Shown: positions 32,162 to 39,141 of the stretch, in pieces
How positions within the stretch are numbered: position 1 is the stretch's first letter
Layout: each line of letters begins with the position of its first letter
Source: an uncultured Bacteroidaceae bacterium
GTDB taxonomy: Bacteria; Bacteroidota; Bacteroidia; Bacteroidales; Bacteroidaceae
Direction: 5' to 3'
DNA: 39,141 bases
Assembly: GCA_905234745.1 (NCBI GenBank)
Contig: CAJOJD010000013.1
Coordinates: forward strand, 1-39,141
Program-made: the position numbers and the translations under genes
The notes under the pieces: generated by a model
The model's input: the letters and a program-made list of their open reading frames with translations, nothing else
Database searches by the model: none
Told to the model about the DNA's origin: nothing

Positions 32162-33070
32162 ATGAAAAGATACGCTATAAAGGACATCATCAAACTGCCT
32201 CATGATGAGCCTGTTGCCATCTACAAGGAGCAGATGACTGTAATAACGGCCAAATTTGAGGACATGGAGGGCAGCAGGGAGCTTTTTGCAATAGATGCAT
32301 TCGCCATAGGATATACCACTCACGGCTATGCCGATTTTGAGTTCAACAACGTAACGTATCATCTGGTGCCCGGAAGCGTATTCATACTGGCTCCCACCCA
32401 CTCCTGCAGGATGATTAAGTGCGGACAGGATTACGCGGTACGCCTGCTGCTACTGGACTCCAACGGACACAACCTTTCGGTACACCTTAATTATCTGGTC
32501 AAATCAGAGCGCTGGATCCAGACCTATTTCCATCCTGTTCTGAAACTCACTGAGAAAGAGAACACGACAATCAATGAGTGTATTGACAGGGTGATAGAAC
32601 AGATAAACCGTCACGATTGTCCCAACCGTGAGGCATTCATCAGGCTGGCCACAACCTGGCATCATGTAGAACTGGACAACATAATGCAGATGCACCAGAA
32701 AGAGATAACGGACAGCAATATGCCGTTGACCCGTAAACAGACTCTAGCCCGACATTTGTACCGTCTTATTGTAAACAATTACCGTAAGGAGCATCAGGTA
32801 AAGTTCTATTCGGAGCAGATGTGCCTTACTCCGCAATATCTTAATCAGATTACGACTTCGGTTTTCGGCAAGACACTCACATCAATCATATCGGACCTAC
32901 TGTTCTCGACCGCACGTGCCATGATTTTGGCATCGGACATGAGCATACAGGAAATTGCCGATGAACTGAATTTCCCCGACCAGGCGTCATTCAGCAAATT
33001 CGTAAAGAAGAATGCGGGAGTAAGCCCCAACGCGTTACGCAAAAAAAATCCGCATCAGGTCGTCAATTGA
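32162..33070 (+). CDS. AraC-family transcriptional regulator
   Basis: A 302-residue regulator. The N-terminal half is a cupin-like sensing domain (FEFNNVTYHLVPGSVFILAP), and residues about 195-300 form the two helix-turn-helix motifs of the AraC family (FYSEQMCLTPQYLNQITTSV, then SIQEIADELNFPDQASFSKF with VSPNALRK). The second HTH matches the family's conserved Ile-Ala-x-x-x-Gly/Asn-Phe-x-x-x-x-x-Phe-x-Lys pattern well. It would bind DNA in response to an unknown ligand. It is a single-gene unit; its last 8 nt overlap the end of the convergent barrel gene. The divergent lplA operon is a possible target, inferred from position only. Confidence 0.9.
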   Translation: MKRYAIKDIIKLPHDEPVAIYKEQMTVITAKFEDMEGSRELFAIDAFAIGYTTHGYADFEFNNVTYHLVPGSVFILAPTHSCRMIKCGQDYAVRLLLLDSNGHNLSVHLNYLVKSERWIQTYFHPVLKLTEKENTTINECIDRVIEQINRHDCPNREAFIRLATTWHHVELDNIMQMHQKEITDSNMPLTRKQTLARHLYRLIVNNYRKEHQVKFYSEQMCLTPQYLNQITTSVFGKTLTSIISDLLFSTARAMILASDMSIQEIADELNFPDQASFSKFVKKNAGVSPNALRKKNPHQVVN

Positions 33071-35786
33071 AATTGTTGAACCTGTAACTGAACGTTATCA
33101 CGATCATTGAGGTGTCGCCGAACGAGCGGCTCTCATTCCAGCTTGTGCCCGATACCGATGCCTGGAATCCGTTGTATGATTTCAGGATGTCACGCCAGGT
33201 TGCACGGATTTCAGCCTGGCGGTTCTTGAGGAAACTGTACTCAAGCGATATATTCCAAAGGCATTCCGCACGGTTGGCCTCAGCCATCTCATATCCGAAC
33301 GGTTTGTTGAAAGTGCATGTGGTCGATGCTCCCAGTCCGAACGGTGTCTGATAAGATACATTGCCGCTGGCGGTGAAACGTCGGCCCCCGTTTGACTTGT
33401 CCAGATAATCACTCTTACTGCGGTCTATGCTGTAAGCGGTTTCGGCCTGAAGCATCCAGGAACGGTCCGAGTAACCGCTTGAGAGATGGAAACTCAACTG
33501 GTGATAGTCTGTGGCGCTCTTTCCGGGCTCGGTGTCCGTATAGGTCTGCACATACGCCACGTTATGACGGAACGAGTGGTTGGCGGTGAAGCTGAGCGAA
33601 AGGTCGCGGAACGGATAGGTCAGGAACAGGTATTCGTTCATATTCCAGCTGCCGTTTATGTTGGCGGGCGATGTTCGGCGTGCTCCGGTCTGCCTGTCCA
33701 GTCTGGTCAGGGTGGTTATCTCATTCCGGGTGGTTCCGTAGGATACGGTTGTACGCATGTATGAGCGGAACTGGTACTCCGCATTGAAATTGTGCGTGAA
33801 CGAGTTCTTTAGCGAGCTGTTACCCTCACGGATGTTCATGGGGTCGCTGTAATCGGTCACCGTCGACAGTTGCGATACTCCGGGCAGTCCGTTTGAGCCG
33901 TTGTACCCTACTCCGACCTCGCTGAAGCGGAACACTTTGATACGGAAGTTGGCATTGGCATTGTATTTGACTCCGAAATAACGGATATGCTCGTTGTTGC
34001 CCTGATGGTCATTGTCAATGGTCATCAGCGTGGGGGTTGCCTGCGCGTTCACGTTGAACCTGTAGAGCGAATCGCTGTAGAAGTAGCCCAGGCCTAGAGT
34101 GTTGGTCAGATCTTTGTCATGCTTGTCATAATGCAGGCTGTCTACCGCACTCAATGTGCCATCGGCCGCCATATCCTCATAGTTCTGGACGCTGCTGTTG
34201 CCGTAGTATGAGAAGCTGTAATTCAGGTCTATGTAACCGTTGATGCCCAGACTGCGGTCTATGCCCACGCTGCCGTCGAACCGGTTGTTCTGTGACGGGG
34301 TCAGTATCCTGTGATTTACCGTGCGGGTGCTGTCGCCAAGCTGATAGAAATGGCTTTCCGTCTCGTTGTAACTCACGCTTTCATTCTGCGAGCCGTTGTA
34401 GCTGAAATATGAGTGGAACGAGTATTCTTCACTCTTTCCGGAACGGCTTCCGAATCCCAGGGTCATGCCGTAAGAATCGCCGTCCGTCTGTGACCTGTTT
34501 GCCTGACGCGTGGCGTTGATAAGCCCCTCGCCCTCATTTGAGATGGAGTCTGTGAATACGTTCTGACTGTGGCTGCCGGTCCTGGAATAACTCATGTTCA
34601 GGTTTATCCAGTTCCTTTCATTTATGTTCCAGTAGGCCGATGCCGATCCGCCCAGGTTGTGGCTGCCGCTTGAACTCTCCGACTCACTTACCGAGTTTTG
34701 GGTGAACTCCGGCATGAACATCTTGTTGTAGTTGGCATCCTTGTTCTCGCTGTAACTGCGGCCGTATGACACGGATCCGTCTACCGACACCTTCTTGAAC
34801 TGTTTGTCTACGTACAGGCTTCCGTTGGTCTGCTCCGACTTGAGCGAATAGGAGTATTCCGATGGGATGGTGCTGTGAGAGAATGAGGCGTAGACCTCAC
34901 CGCCGCCCTGTTTCCATGCGGATGCATCGGCCGATACCGACCATCGGTCAAACCTGTTGGTGGTTCCGGCCGAAACACTGGCGAATATGGTGCGATCCAC
35001 CGGCTCCTTGGTCTCCATATCCATGACCAGGTGGTTGTCGGAGGTACGTTGGAGCGTGTCATCGGGCACCTCGTAGACCTTGAGGCTCTTGAGTTTGTCG
35101 GTCGGCATGTTGTTAAGGGCGATGCTCATGTCGCGCTTGAAGAATGAGTCTCCGTTAAGGCGTATCTCCTCGATGCTGCGGCCCAGATAGGTCATACGGC
35201 CGTCGGTGTATCTTAGTCCGGGCAGACGGCGCACCAGGTCCAGAAGCACGCTTCCGGAGGGCATCTCGTAGGCATCGGCATTGAAGATAATGGTATCGCC
35301 GCGCTGGTACATGCGCTGGAGTTCGGCTATGATCTCAACCTCCTCGGTGGTGATGGGGTTGCTTATGAGCACTACCGAGTCCAGTTCTATGGTGTATGTC
35401 TGGATTCCGTCCTCTCTCTTGCCTTCGGGCGAGAAGATTGAATCCAGGGTCTGCATTCCAAGATATGATATGGTTACGCGCAGGCGGGTGTCCTTGAGGC
35501 GGTCGCGGCGTGACATGTAGACCCAGAAGCTGCCGTCGCGGTCGGCCGCCATTCCGTCAAACGCGGTGGTGTCGCCCAGGCAGGTCACCTTGATGTTGGC
35601 GCCCTGGAGAGGATACGGGTTGGGCTCGTATTCATCGACCCCGAATACCCTGCCGTGTACGTCAAAGACCTGCTTGATGTAAGTCTTTATCATGGACTCG
35701 AACTCAGGACTGCTCCAGTCCTGTGCCCGCGCCACTGACACTGACAGCAGCATCAGCACCACCCAAAAACCTCTCTTCAACATCAT
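33063..35786 (-). CDS. TonB-dependent receptor-like outer-membrane barrel (OMP_b-brl type)
   Basis: A 907-residue outer-membrane protein. After a signal peptide (MMLKRGFWVVLMLLSVSVARAQ) comes a carboxypeptidase-regulatory-like domain (about 35-150), a plug-like domain (MPSGSVLLDLVRRLPGLRYT, then IEEIRLNGDSFFKRDMSIAL) and a long barrel ending VITFSYRFNNFN. The plug pattern VLLDLVRRLPG matches receptors of the outer-membrane-barrel family that bear a reduced plug and may work with TonB. ATG 35786 is used; a frame extending to 35873 would start in the palindrome. It follows the M56-TonB gene by 107 nt, suggesting a shared operon. Ligand unknown. Confidence 0.87.
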   Translation of the reverse strand: MMLKRGFWVVLMLLSVSVARAQDWSSPEFESMIKTYIKQVFDVHGRVFGVDEYEPNPYPLQGANIKVTCLGDTTAFDGMAADRDGSFWVYMSRRDRLKDTRLRVTISYLGMQTLDSIFSPEGKREDGIQTYTIELDSVVLISNPITTEEVEIIAELQRMYQRGDTIIFNADAYEMPSGSVLLDLVRRLPGLRYTDGRMTYLGRSIEEIRLNGDSFFKRDMSIALNNMPTDKLKSLKVYEVPDDTLQRTSDNHLVMDMETKEPVDRTIFASVSAGTTNRFDRWSVSADASAWKQGGGEVYASFSHSTIPSEYSYSLKSEQTNGSLYVDKQFKKVSVDGSVSYGRSYSENKDANYNKMFMPEFTQNSVSESESSSGSHNLGGSASAYWNINERNWINLNMSYSRTGSHSQNVFTDSISNEGEGLINATRQANRSQTDGDSYGMTLGFGSRSGKSEEYSFHSYFSYNGSQNESVSYNETESHFYQLGDSTRTVNHRILTPSQNNRFDGSVGIDRSLGINGYIDLNYSFSYYGNSSVQNYEDMAADGTLSAVDSLHYDKHDKDLTNTLGLGYFYSDSLYRFNVNAQATPTLMTIDNDHQGNNEHIRYFGVKYNANANFRIKVFRFSEVGVGYNGSNGLPGVSQLSTVTDYSDPMNIREGNSSLKNSFTHNFNAEYQFRSYMRTTVSYGTTRNEITTLTRLDRQTGARRTSPANINGSWNMNEYLFLTYPFRDLSLSFTANHSFRHNVAYVQTYTDTEPGKSATDYHQLSFHLSSGYSDRSWMLQAETAYSIDRSKSDYLDKSNGGRRFTASGNVSYQTPFGLGASTTCTFNKPFGYEMAEANRAECLWNISLEYSFLKNRQAEIRATWRDILKSYNGFQASVSGTSWNESRSFGDTSMIVITFSYRFNNFN

Positions 35787-35807
35787 ACCCACAAAGTTAA
35801 GCAAATT

Positions 35808-35881
35808 GGGGCAAATTGGGGACGGTTCTTTTTTTGCCCTTCGGGGAAAGGGCAAAAAAAGAACCGTCCCCAATTTGCCCC
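35808..35881. repeat. Perfect 34-bp inverted repeat, GGGGACGGTTC type
   Basis: Two perfectly complementary 34-nt arms (35808-35841 and 35848-35881) around a 6-nt loop. Each arm holds CAAATTGGGGACGGTTC and a run of T before TTGCCC. A GCAAATTGGG decamer is tandemly duplicated at the left edge (35801-35820). The element lies 12 nt past the M56-TonB stop codon, between two genes of one strand, and is of a different family from the GGGGTCAGACCCC elements. Confidence 0.9.
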
Positions 35882-35893
35882 AACGGCACCTTT

Positions 35894-38869
35894 TTAGTTC
35901 AGGCGCAGGTTTATGGGCAGGGTATAAAGTACGCGGACAGGTTTGCCCTCATGTGAACCGGGTTTCCAGGCAGGCATCGTCTTGACAAAGCGGATTGCCT
36001 CCTCGTCAAGAGACGGATAAACGCTCTTTGTCACCTTAGGATCTGAAATCGAACCGTCCTTGTTGACTACGAACTGTACCACTACACGGCCCTGAATATT
36101 CTGCTCTCTGGCATCGGTCGGATACTGTATGTGAGTACGCATGTATTCCAGAAGTGCCATCGGGCCACCGGGAAACTCTGGCATATCGTCAGGTTCGCCG
36201 TAAATGGCGTCCGCGTCAGAATCGGGAACGATCTCAACCGGAAGTACCTCCTCCACGTTGACGATAGGTTTTTCGTAACGGATATTGAGCAATCCTTTCC
36301 TTCTGATTATTGACTGTACCTCATTCACGGTTCCCATCTCTGCCTCCGGCCAAACCAACAATGTAACCTGCTGTATGTCTTCCCTGCCGATGTCCGAGCC
36401 GTCCACAAAATCACCAATCTCGTCCAGTTGCAATCTGCGCGGGTTACCGGATTTCAGACACTCTTCATCGCCGTTCTTCTTATGACGCCATTTCATTGTC
36501 TGTCCGCTGATGCCCATTCCTGCGCCCTGGATAATGATACGGATCTCATTGTATACGTACTCCTCGGCCTTAATCATTAGAATATTGCCGTTCGATACCG
36601 GTCTACGGGTTTCCATATATCCTTTATACGTAACCTTGAGATAATCATTGGGATCGACCAAGCGCATAGCGAAACTGCCGTAAAGGTCTGTGATAGCATG
36701 GGCACGTATGCGGTCTTTGTTATCCATTTCATATACGTTGGCCAGGTAAATGGGATTGCCGTCGGCGGCATCTATCACAGTACCCTGTATCACATCGCCG
36801 GCTTTGACAGTCTGAGGTGTAACTTCAATCTTAATATCTGATTCTTCTGAGCCGGAATAGCTGACTACCTGGATTCCTTTCTGACGCGGAGTATCGGCCT
36901 TAGATTTGACCTGAAGGATGTTTCTCTCTCTCAAAACCTTCTTTACTTCCGATACAAACTCCTGGTCTGCATTGTCGTTAAGAATCAGATTGACGCTTCT
37001 GATACGCGACTGGCCATCGGCCATGATGTCATCCAGATATTTCTCCAATGCCTGTATGACTCCCAGCAACTCGCCGTCTTCCTCAGGTTGCGAAATCATA
37101 CTGCCGTCCCTGCTGTCTGTCTTGTCCACGTATGCCAGGATGGCGCTCCTGCGGATCCTGAGATTGACATCATAATAGTATCTCATCTCGGGAGCCAGGA
37201 TCTTAAGGGCATACATGCCTCCGGCATATCCCTGCTGCTCCTGTGAGCATTCGTCATATCCTTTACCGAACTCTTTGCGGCACCATTCATCCCTGAGTTC
37301 CAGGTATGAGTTTACCAATATGCCAAACACTTCATCACGGAAACCAATGCCGACTCCCGGCTCACGCTCAAGGCTTATCACGTGTCTGACGGTGGTATTG
37401 ACAGTCTTGTAGCCCGATATCTCATACTCCTCGATAACCGGCAACTTGCTGTCGTTCTGCGGATTGGCGATAAACTGCTTGACAAGGTCCTTCACCTTTT
37501 CGGGTTTTACCTTCTTGTCTACGACACCGTTTCTGACATGGACTTTTCCGCCTTTCAGGGCAACTATACGCATCAGATTGCGCTCCTTGACCATGAATGC
37601 TGGAACATCATGTTCTTTATCCAATGCCGATTCCTGTCCGGGTGTTGTCTTCTTCAGGGTTATAAGCACATCGCTGTCTATGTTCTCAAACCTGATCTTG
37701 ACTGACTGGTAACCCTCTTTTGCGATACTGAAGAAGTCGTTGCCATCGGGAGTACTGAATGTAAACTCGCCGTTCTTATCGGTATAACCAAGGAAACTGA
37801 ATGAGACAGCATCTGTTTTGGACGGGCTCTCGGCCACGATGGCATCGGCCACGGGCTTGCCTTTTTCATCGACTACCTTTCCTTTGACTGTAGTTCCGTC
37901 TGTATTGTTCAATCCTATCGTTATGCCTAAGGGATCAATGTCCAATGATTTCTCAGAACGCGCAAACAGGACAGAAGTCACTCCCAGCATGGGAATCAGA
38001 AGCACAAGCCACATAAGCCTACGCTTCAGGGTCTTTGTTTTGTTCATCATAATGATTCTCTTTTTAATGTTTAGGTTAAAAGAGCTGGCCAGTGCATAGG
38101 CCTCTGCACCGACGGTTCTTATCAGTAAAAGTCTCTGATAGTCCTGCTCCTGAATGCCGTAACGGTTGATCACTTCGTCATCGGCCTCATATTCATGGAC
38201 TATCTTTATCTCCTGGAGTACCAGCCAGCACACGGGATTCACTATGGTGCAGGCCAGCAATACAACAAGGTCTATCGAGTGTAAGAGTTTTACGTGCGAG
38301 TATTCGTGACGCAGGCTGGCGCGACGGGCGAATCCGTTCTCGGAGTCCGATATCACTATGTAGTTCATCCAGCTGAACGGGCCGTACTGCTCGCTGTGGA
38401 TGACCAGCCAGACGGTCCGGCTCAGACGGCGGCGGGGTTTGCCGCGCAGAAACTTGCGTGCCTTGATTATTCCGCGGCTCCACCCTATTATAAGGGTAAG
38501 CACATAGATTGAATATGTGCCGATGAGGAATACCGCCCAGAGGCTGGTCTTGCGTTCGGGTCCAGGCAATGAGGTTTCCAGGTCGGGGGCATCGGCCCAC
38601 ATGGTCTGCGGCTCAGCGGTAAACGTGAATGTCCCTGACAGTTCCCGGGCAAAATTGGTCTCTTCTATCGAGAGGCCGGCTGCCACGGGGGTGCTGTCAG
38701 TGATAGTCACGTGCACAAGGGGGAGAAGGGCCGAGAGCAATGTGGCTCCCAGCAGGTAAAACCGGTTGAATCGGTGCAGAGTGGTTCCGCTGAACGCCGC
38801 CTTGTAAATGGCTATCAGCACCAGCAGGGCAAACGCCCACTCTATTATATAAAGGACTACACTACCCAT
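35894..38869 (-). CDS. BlaR1-like M56 metallopeptidase fused to TonB C-terminal domain
   Basis: A 991-residue inner-membrane protein. Transmembrane helices fall near residues 3-24, 37-57, 110-130 and 284-303. The zinc site is HEYSH (188-192) with a downstream EYEAD (226-230). After the last helix come two carboxypeptidase-regulatory-like modules (VKGKVVDEKGKPVADAIV; IQGTVIDAADGNPIYLANVY) and, from about 900, a TonB C-terminal domain (IQGRVVVQFVVNKDGSISD ... EEAIRFVKTMPAWKPG). BlaR1-type proteins sense a signal outside and cleave or inactivate a BlaI-type repressor; here the usual penicillin-binding sensor is absent and replaced by these modules. It starts 1 nt after the repressor gene. Confidence 0.92.
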   Translation of the reverse strand: MGSVVLYIIEWAFALLVLIAIYKAAFSGTTLHRFNRFYLLGATLLSALLPLVHVTITDSTPVAAGLSIEETNFARELSGTFTFTAEPQTMWADAPDLETSLPGPERKTSLWAVFLIGTYSIYVLTLIIGWSRGIIKARKFLRGKPRRRLSRTVWLVIHSEQYGPFSWMNYIVISDSENGFARRASLRHEYSHVKLLHSIDLVVLLACTIVNPVCWLVLQEIKIVHEYEADDEVINRYGIQEQDYQRLLLIRTVGAEAYALASSFNLNIKKRIIMMNKTKTLKRRLMWLVLLIPMLGVTSVLFARSEKSLDIDPLGITIGLNNTDGTTVKGKVVDEKGKPVADAIVAESPSKTDAVSFSFLGYTDKNGEFTFSTPDGNDFFSIAKEGYQSVKIRFENIDSDVLITLKKTTPGQESALDKEHDVPAFMVKERNLMRIVALKGGKVHVRNGVVDKKVKPEKVKDLVKQFIANPQNDSKLPVIEEYEISGYKTVNTTVRHVISLEREPGVGIGFRDEVFGILVNSYLELRDEWCRKEFGKGYDECSQEQQGYAGGMYALKILAPEMRYYYDVNLRIRRSAILAYVDKTDSRDGSMISQPEEDGELLGVIQALEKYLDDIMADGQSRIRSVNLILNDNADQEFVSEVKKVLRERNILQVKSKADTPRQKGIQVVSYSGSEESDIKIEVTPQTVKAGDVIQGTVIDAADGNPIYLANVYEMDNKDRIRAHAITDLYGSFAMRLVDPNDYLKVTYKGYMETRRPVSNGNILMIKAEEYVYNEIRIIIQGAGMGISGQTMKWRHKKNGDEECLKSGNPRRLQLDEIGDFVDGSDIGREDIQQVTLLVWPEAEMGTVNEVQSIIRRKGLLNIRYEKPIVNVEEVLPVEIVPDSDADAIYGEPDDMPEFPGGPMALLEYMRTHIQYPTDAREQNIQGRVVVQFVVNKDGSISDPKVTKSVYPSLDEEAIRFVKTMPAWKPGSHEGKPVRVLYTLPINLRLN

Positions 38870-38870
38870 A

Positions 38871-39141
38871 TTACTTCTTCTTTTCTACCATTTTGATAAG
38901 CTCCTTGAGCTCTTCCACGCTGACCTCCTGCTGCTCTACCAGACAGGAGATGAACTCCATGTAGGATCCGCCGAAAAACTTATTGACGCTCTCCTTGTTG
39001 ACCATCTCGGCGTATTTCTCGCGGCTCACTGCCGGCTCATAAAGGAAGAACCGGGCTCCCAGTTCCCTATGGGTTATCATGCCGCTGTTCTCCAGACGGC
39101 GCACAAATGTGGCCACCGTATTGAAGTGCGGCTGCGGCTCG
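38871..39141 (-). CDS. BlaI/MecI/CopY-type transcriptional repressor, 5' end outside window
   Basis: The last 89 codons or so of a BlaI-family winged-helix repressor. The frame is open to the window edge; the visible text EPQPHFNTVATFVRRLENSG is the recognition-helix region of the family (compare PHFNT...VRxLExxG), and GARFFLYEPAVSREKYAEM is the wing and link to the dimerisation helices, which end ELIKMVEKKK. The GTG at 39116 is not a start. It lies 1 nt upstream of the M56-TonB gene, the standard arrangement of a repressor with its membrane protease. Confidence 0.9.
   Translation of the reverse strand, partial: EPQPHFNTVATFVRRLENSGMITHRELGARFFLYEPAVSREKYAEMVNKESVNKFFGGSYMEFISCLVEQQEVSVEELKELIKMVEKKK

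Noticed and set aside
31950-32165. Open frame of 71 codons on the plus strand in the lplA/AraC-type gap
   Set aside because: Starts with TTG, runs through the hairpin and the AraC-type promoter, and its product has no signal, domain or plausible composition.
35787-35873. Extended start for the barrel gene at 35873
   Set aside because: The extension is read from the palindrome; the signal peptide starts at 35786.

Overview
The window looks like a chromosomal stretch from a gut-type member of the Bacteroidota, order Bacteroidales (a relative of Bacteroides or Prevotella). Supporting signs are Bacteroidota-style promoters (TTTG, about 19-21 nt, then TAnnTTTG), no obvious Shine-Dalgarno sites, and families typical of this phylum: DUF4468, FadL-like and putative porin outer-membrane proteins, an Hc1-type small basic protein, a long PPi-dependent phosphofructokinase, M56 peptidase-TonB fusions, OMP_b-brl-type TonB-dependent barrels, and a C-terminal tail like a type IX secretion sorting signal. 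No rRNA, tRNA, CRISPR array, prophage or transposase gene was found.

Layout. 1-2441 (+): the end of an RND efflux pump permease and its TolC-type outer-membrane channel. 2540-2713 (-): a 57-residue Hc1-like protein. 2987-7074 (+): an apparent operon of a DUF4468 protein with a late frameshift, a membrane J-domain protein with HPE instead of HPD, a putative porin and a Gfo/Idh/MocA oxidoreductase. 7157-13823 (-): a FadL-type outer-membrane protein, a Tyr/Trp- and Ser/Arg-repeat secreted protein, a membrane-anchored GH25 lysozyme, PPi-dependent phosphofructokinase and an unrecognised envelope protein. 13911-21178 (+): a diacylglycerol-kinase-like lipid kinase, then an operon of a small unknown protein, a 960-residue amidase/golvesin/FN3 protein, another small unknown and a YgiQ radical SAM protein, followed by a Gly-rich secreted protein. 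21246-25424 (-): a 1392-residue secreted protein with a GTTA repeat in its leader. 25603-31877 (-): a glycine-cleavage operon, lplA-gcvT-gcvH-gcvPA-gcvPB-lpdA. It contains its own lipoate ligase and lipoamide dehydrogenase, but gcvPB is broken by a short deletion. 32162-33070 (+): an AraC-family regulator. 33063-39141 (-): a BlaI-type repressor (cut by the window end), an M56 peptidase-TonB fusion and a TonB-dependent-type barrel, consistent with an envelope sensing unit.

The most unusual feature is a set of long, near-perfect palindromes at the 3' ends of genes. Four share the core GGGGTCAGACCCC, one is a perfect 34-bp inverted repeat of another type (GGGGACGGTTC...), and one is a hairpin of TTGGCN hexamers inside the glycine-cleavage operon. 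Two of the GGGGTCAGACCCC copies contain or abut the stop codon of the neighbouring gene and appear to have supplied its last codons. They resemble REP elements spread by REP-associated tyrosine transposases, though no such transposase lies in this window. Two genes (DUF4468 and gcvPB) carry frame disruptions that may be real decay or assembly error.
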